Shown one piece after another: positions 20,494-20,599 of a DNA stretch of 20,599 nucleotides. The stretch is from the NCBI GenBank assembly GCA_019683665.1, contig JADGIB010000025.1, positions 1-20,599 on the forward strand, in the 5' to 3' direction. The first letter of the stretch is position 1, and each line of letters begins with the position of its first letter. Origin of the DNA: Solirubrobacteraceae bacterium (GTDB lineage: Bacteria; Actinomycetota; Thermoleophilia; Solirubrobacterales; Solirubrobacteraceae). Made by a program: the position numbers and the translations under genes. The notes under the pieces are model-generated. The model did not search any database. It worked only from the letters and a program-made list of their open reading frames with translations, and was not told where the DNA came from.

Positions 20494-20599
20494 TCAGGCG
20501 GGCTTGCGGATCCGGTACGTCCCGCCGATCCCGGCGTGGAGGTCGCCGATCATCGGCCGGTGGTTGTAGTCGTAGCGGAGGCTGCGCAGGAACTCGGCG
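20494..20599 (-). CDS. C-terminal 34 residues of an unidentified protein (5' end outside the window)
   Basis: The minus strand reads AEFLRSLRYDYNHRPMIGDL then HAGIGGTYRIRKPA and a TGA at 20496-20494. The codon pattern is like its neighbours (G/C third positions), so it is probably the real end of a gene. I do not recognise the family from this short piece. It is upstream of, and co-oriented with, the epimerase gene, 32 bases away. Confidence 0.55.
   Translation of the reverse strand, partial: AEFLRSLRYDYNHRPMIGDLHAGIGGTYRIRKPA

Noticed and set aside
1..20599. Whole-window search for defence systems, CRISPR arrays, tRNA genes or prophage genes
   Set aside because: No regularly spaced repeats, no tRNA-like cloverleaf, and no nuclease, helicase, integrase or phage structural motifs were seen in the real frames; all recognisable genes fit glycan synthesis and modification.

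Overview
The window is very GC-rich and almost completely coding. Its Arg/Ala/Gly-rich proteins, GTG starts, TGA/TAG stops and TANNNT start-proximal motifs suggest an actinobacterium, possibly of the Thermoleophilia (Solirubrobacter/Conexibacter type). The taxon is inferred from style and gene content only. I see no rRNA, tRNA, CRISPR array, transposase or phage gene.

The region is a cell-surface glycan gene cluster of about 21 genes. It holds at least nine glycosyltransferases: GT4-type (two, one cut by the window edge), GT2-type (three), CgeB/group-1 type (a tandem pair) and a GT-B capsule-type protein, plus three polytopic GT-C-type membrane transferases. It also has class I or FkbM methyltransferases, two NAD-dependent epimerase/dehydratase-family proteins and one Wzx-like flippase. 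No polymerase (Wzy), chain-length regulator or priming phosphoglycosyltransferase is recognisable, so the pathway probably continues outside the window.

Layout: 1-1456 (-) GT4 (partial) and a methyltransferase; 1472-3166 (+) a GT4-methyltransferase fusion; 5666-3163 (-) GT2 then a GT-C protein; 5704-8895 (+) a four-gene operon (FkbM methyltransferase, SDR-family protein, GT2, methyltransferase-like); 12992-8892 (-) the 3' part of a TIM-barrel gene, a capsule-type GT-B and two tandem CgeB-like GTs; 12996-15526 (+) the 3' part of a methyltransferase gene, a DPM1-like GT2 and a GT-C mannosyltransferase-like protein; 19370-15569 (-) methyltransferase, GT-C protein and flippase; 20461-19412 (-) an epimerase; 20599-20494 (-) the end of an unidentified gene. 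Genes inside operons are joined by 1-4 base overlaps (GTGA, ATGA, TGATG), so translational coupling is likely.

Three points stand out. First, near 12,990-12,998 the 3' halves of two genes lie head to head, both lacking their 5' halves. This is a rearrangement breakpoint or an assembly chimera. Second, nearly every operon-head gene has a TAGNNT/TANNNT hexamer exactly 8-9 nt before its start codon and no visible -35, while operon-internal genes lack it. This looks like a leaderless-promoter grammar, and it supports a CTG start for one GT2. Third, two convergent gene pairs overlap by the same four bases, CTAG, which supply both stop codons.
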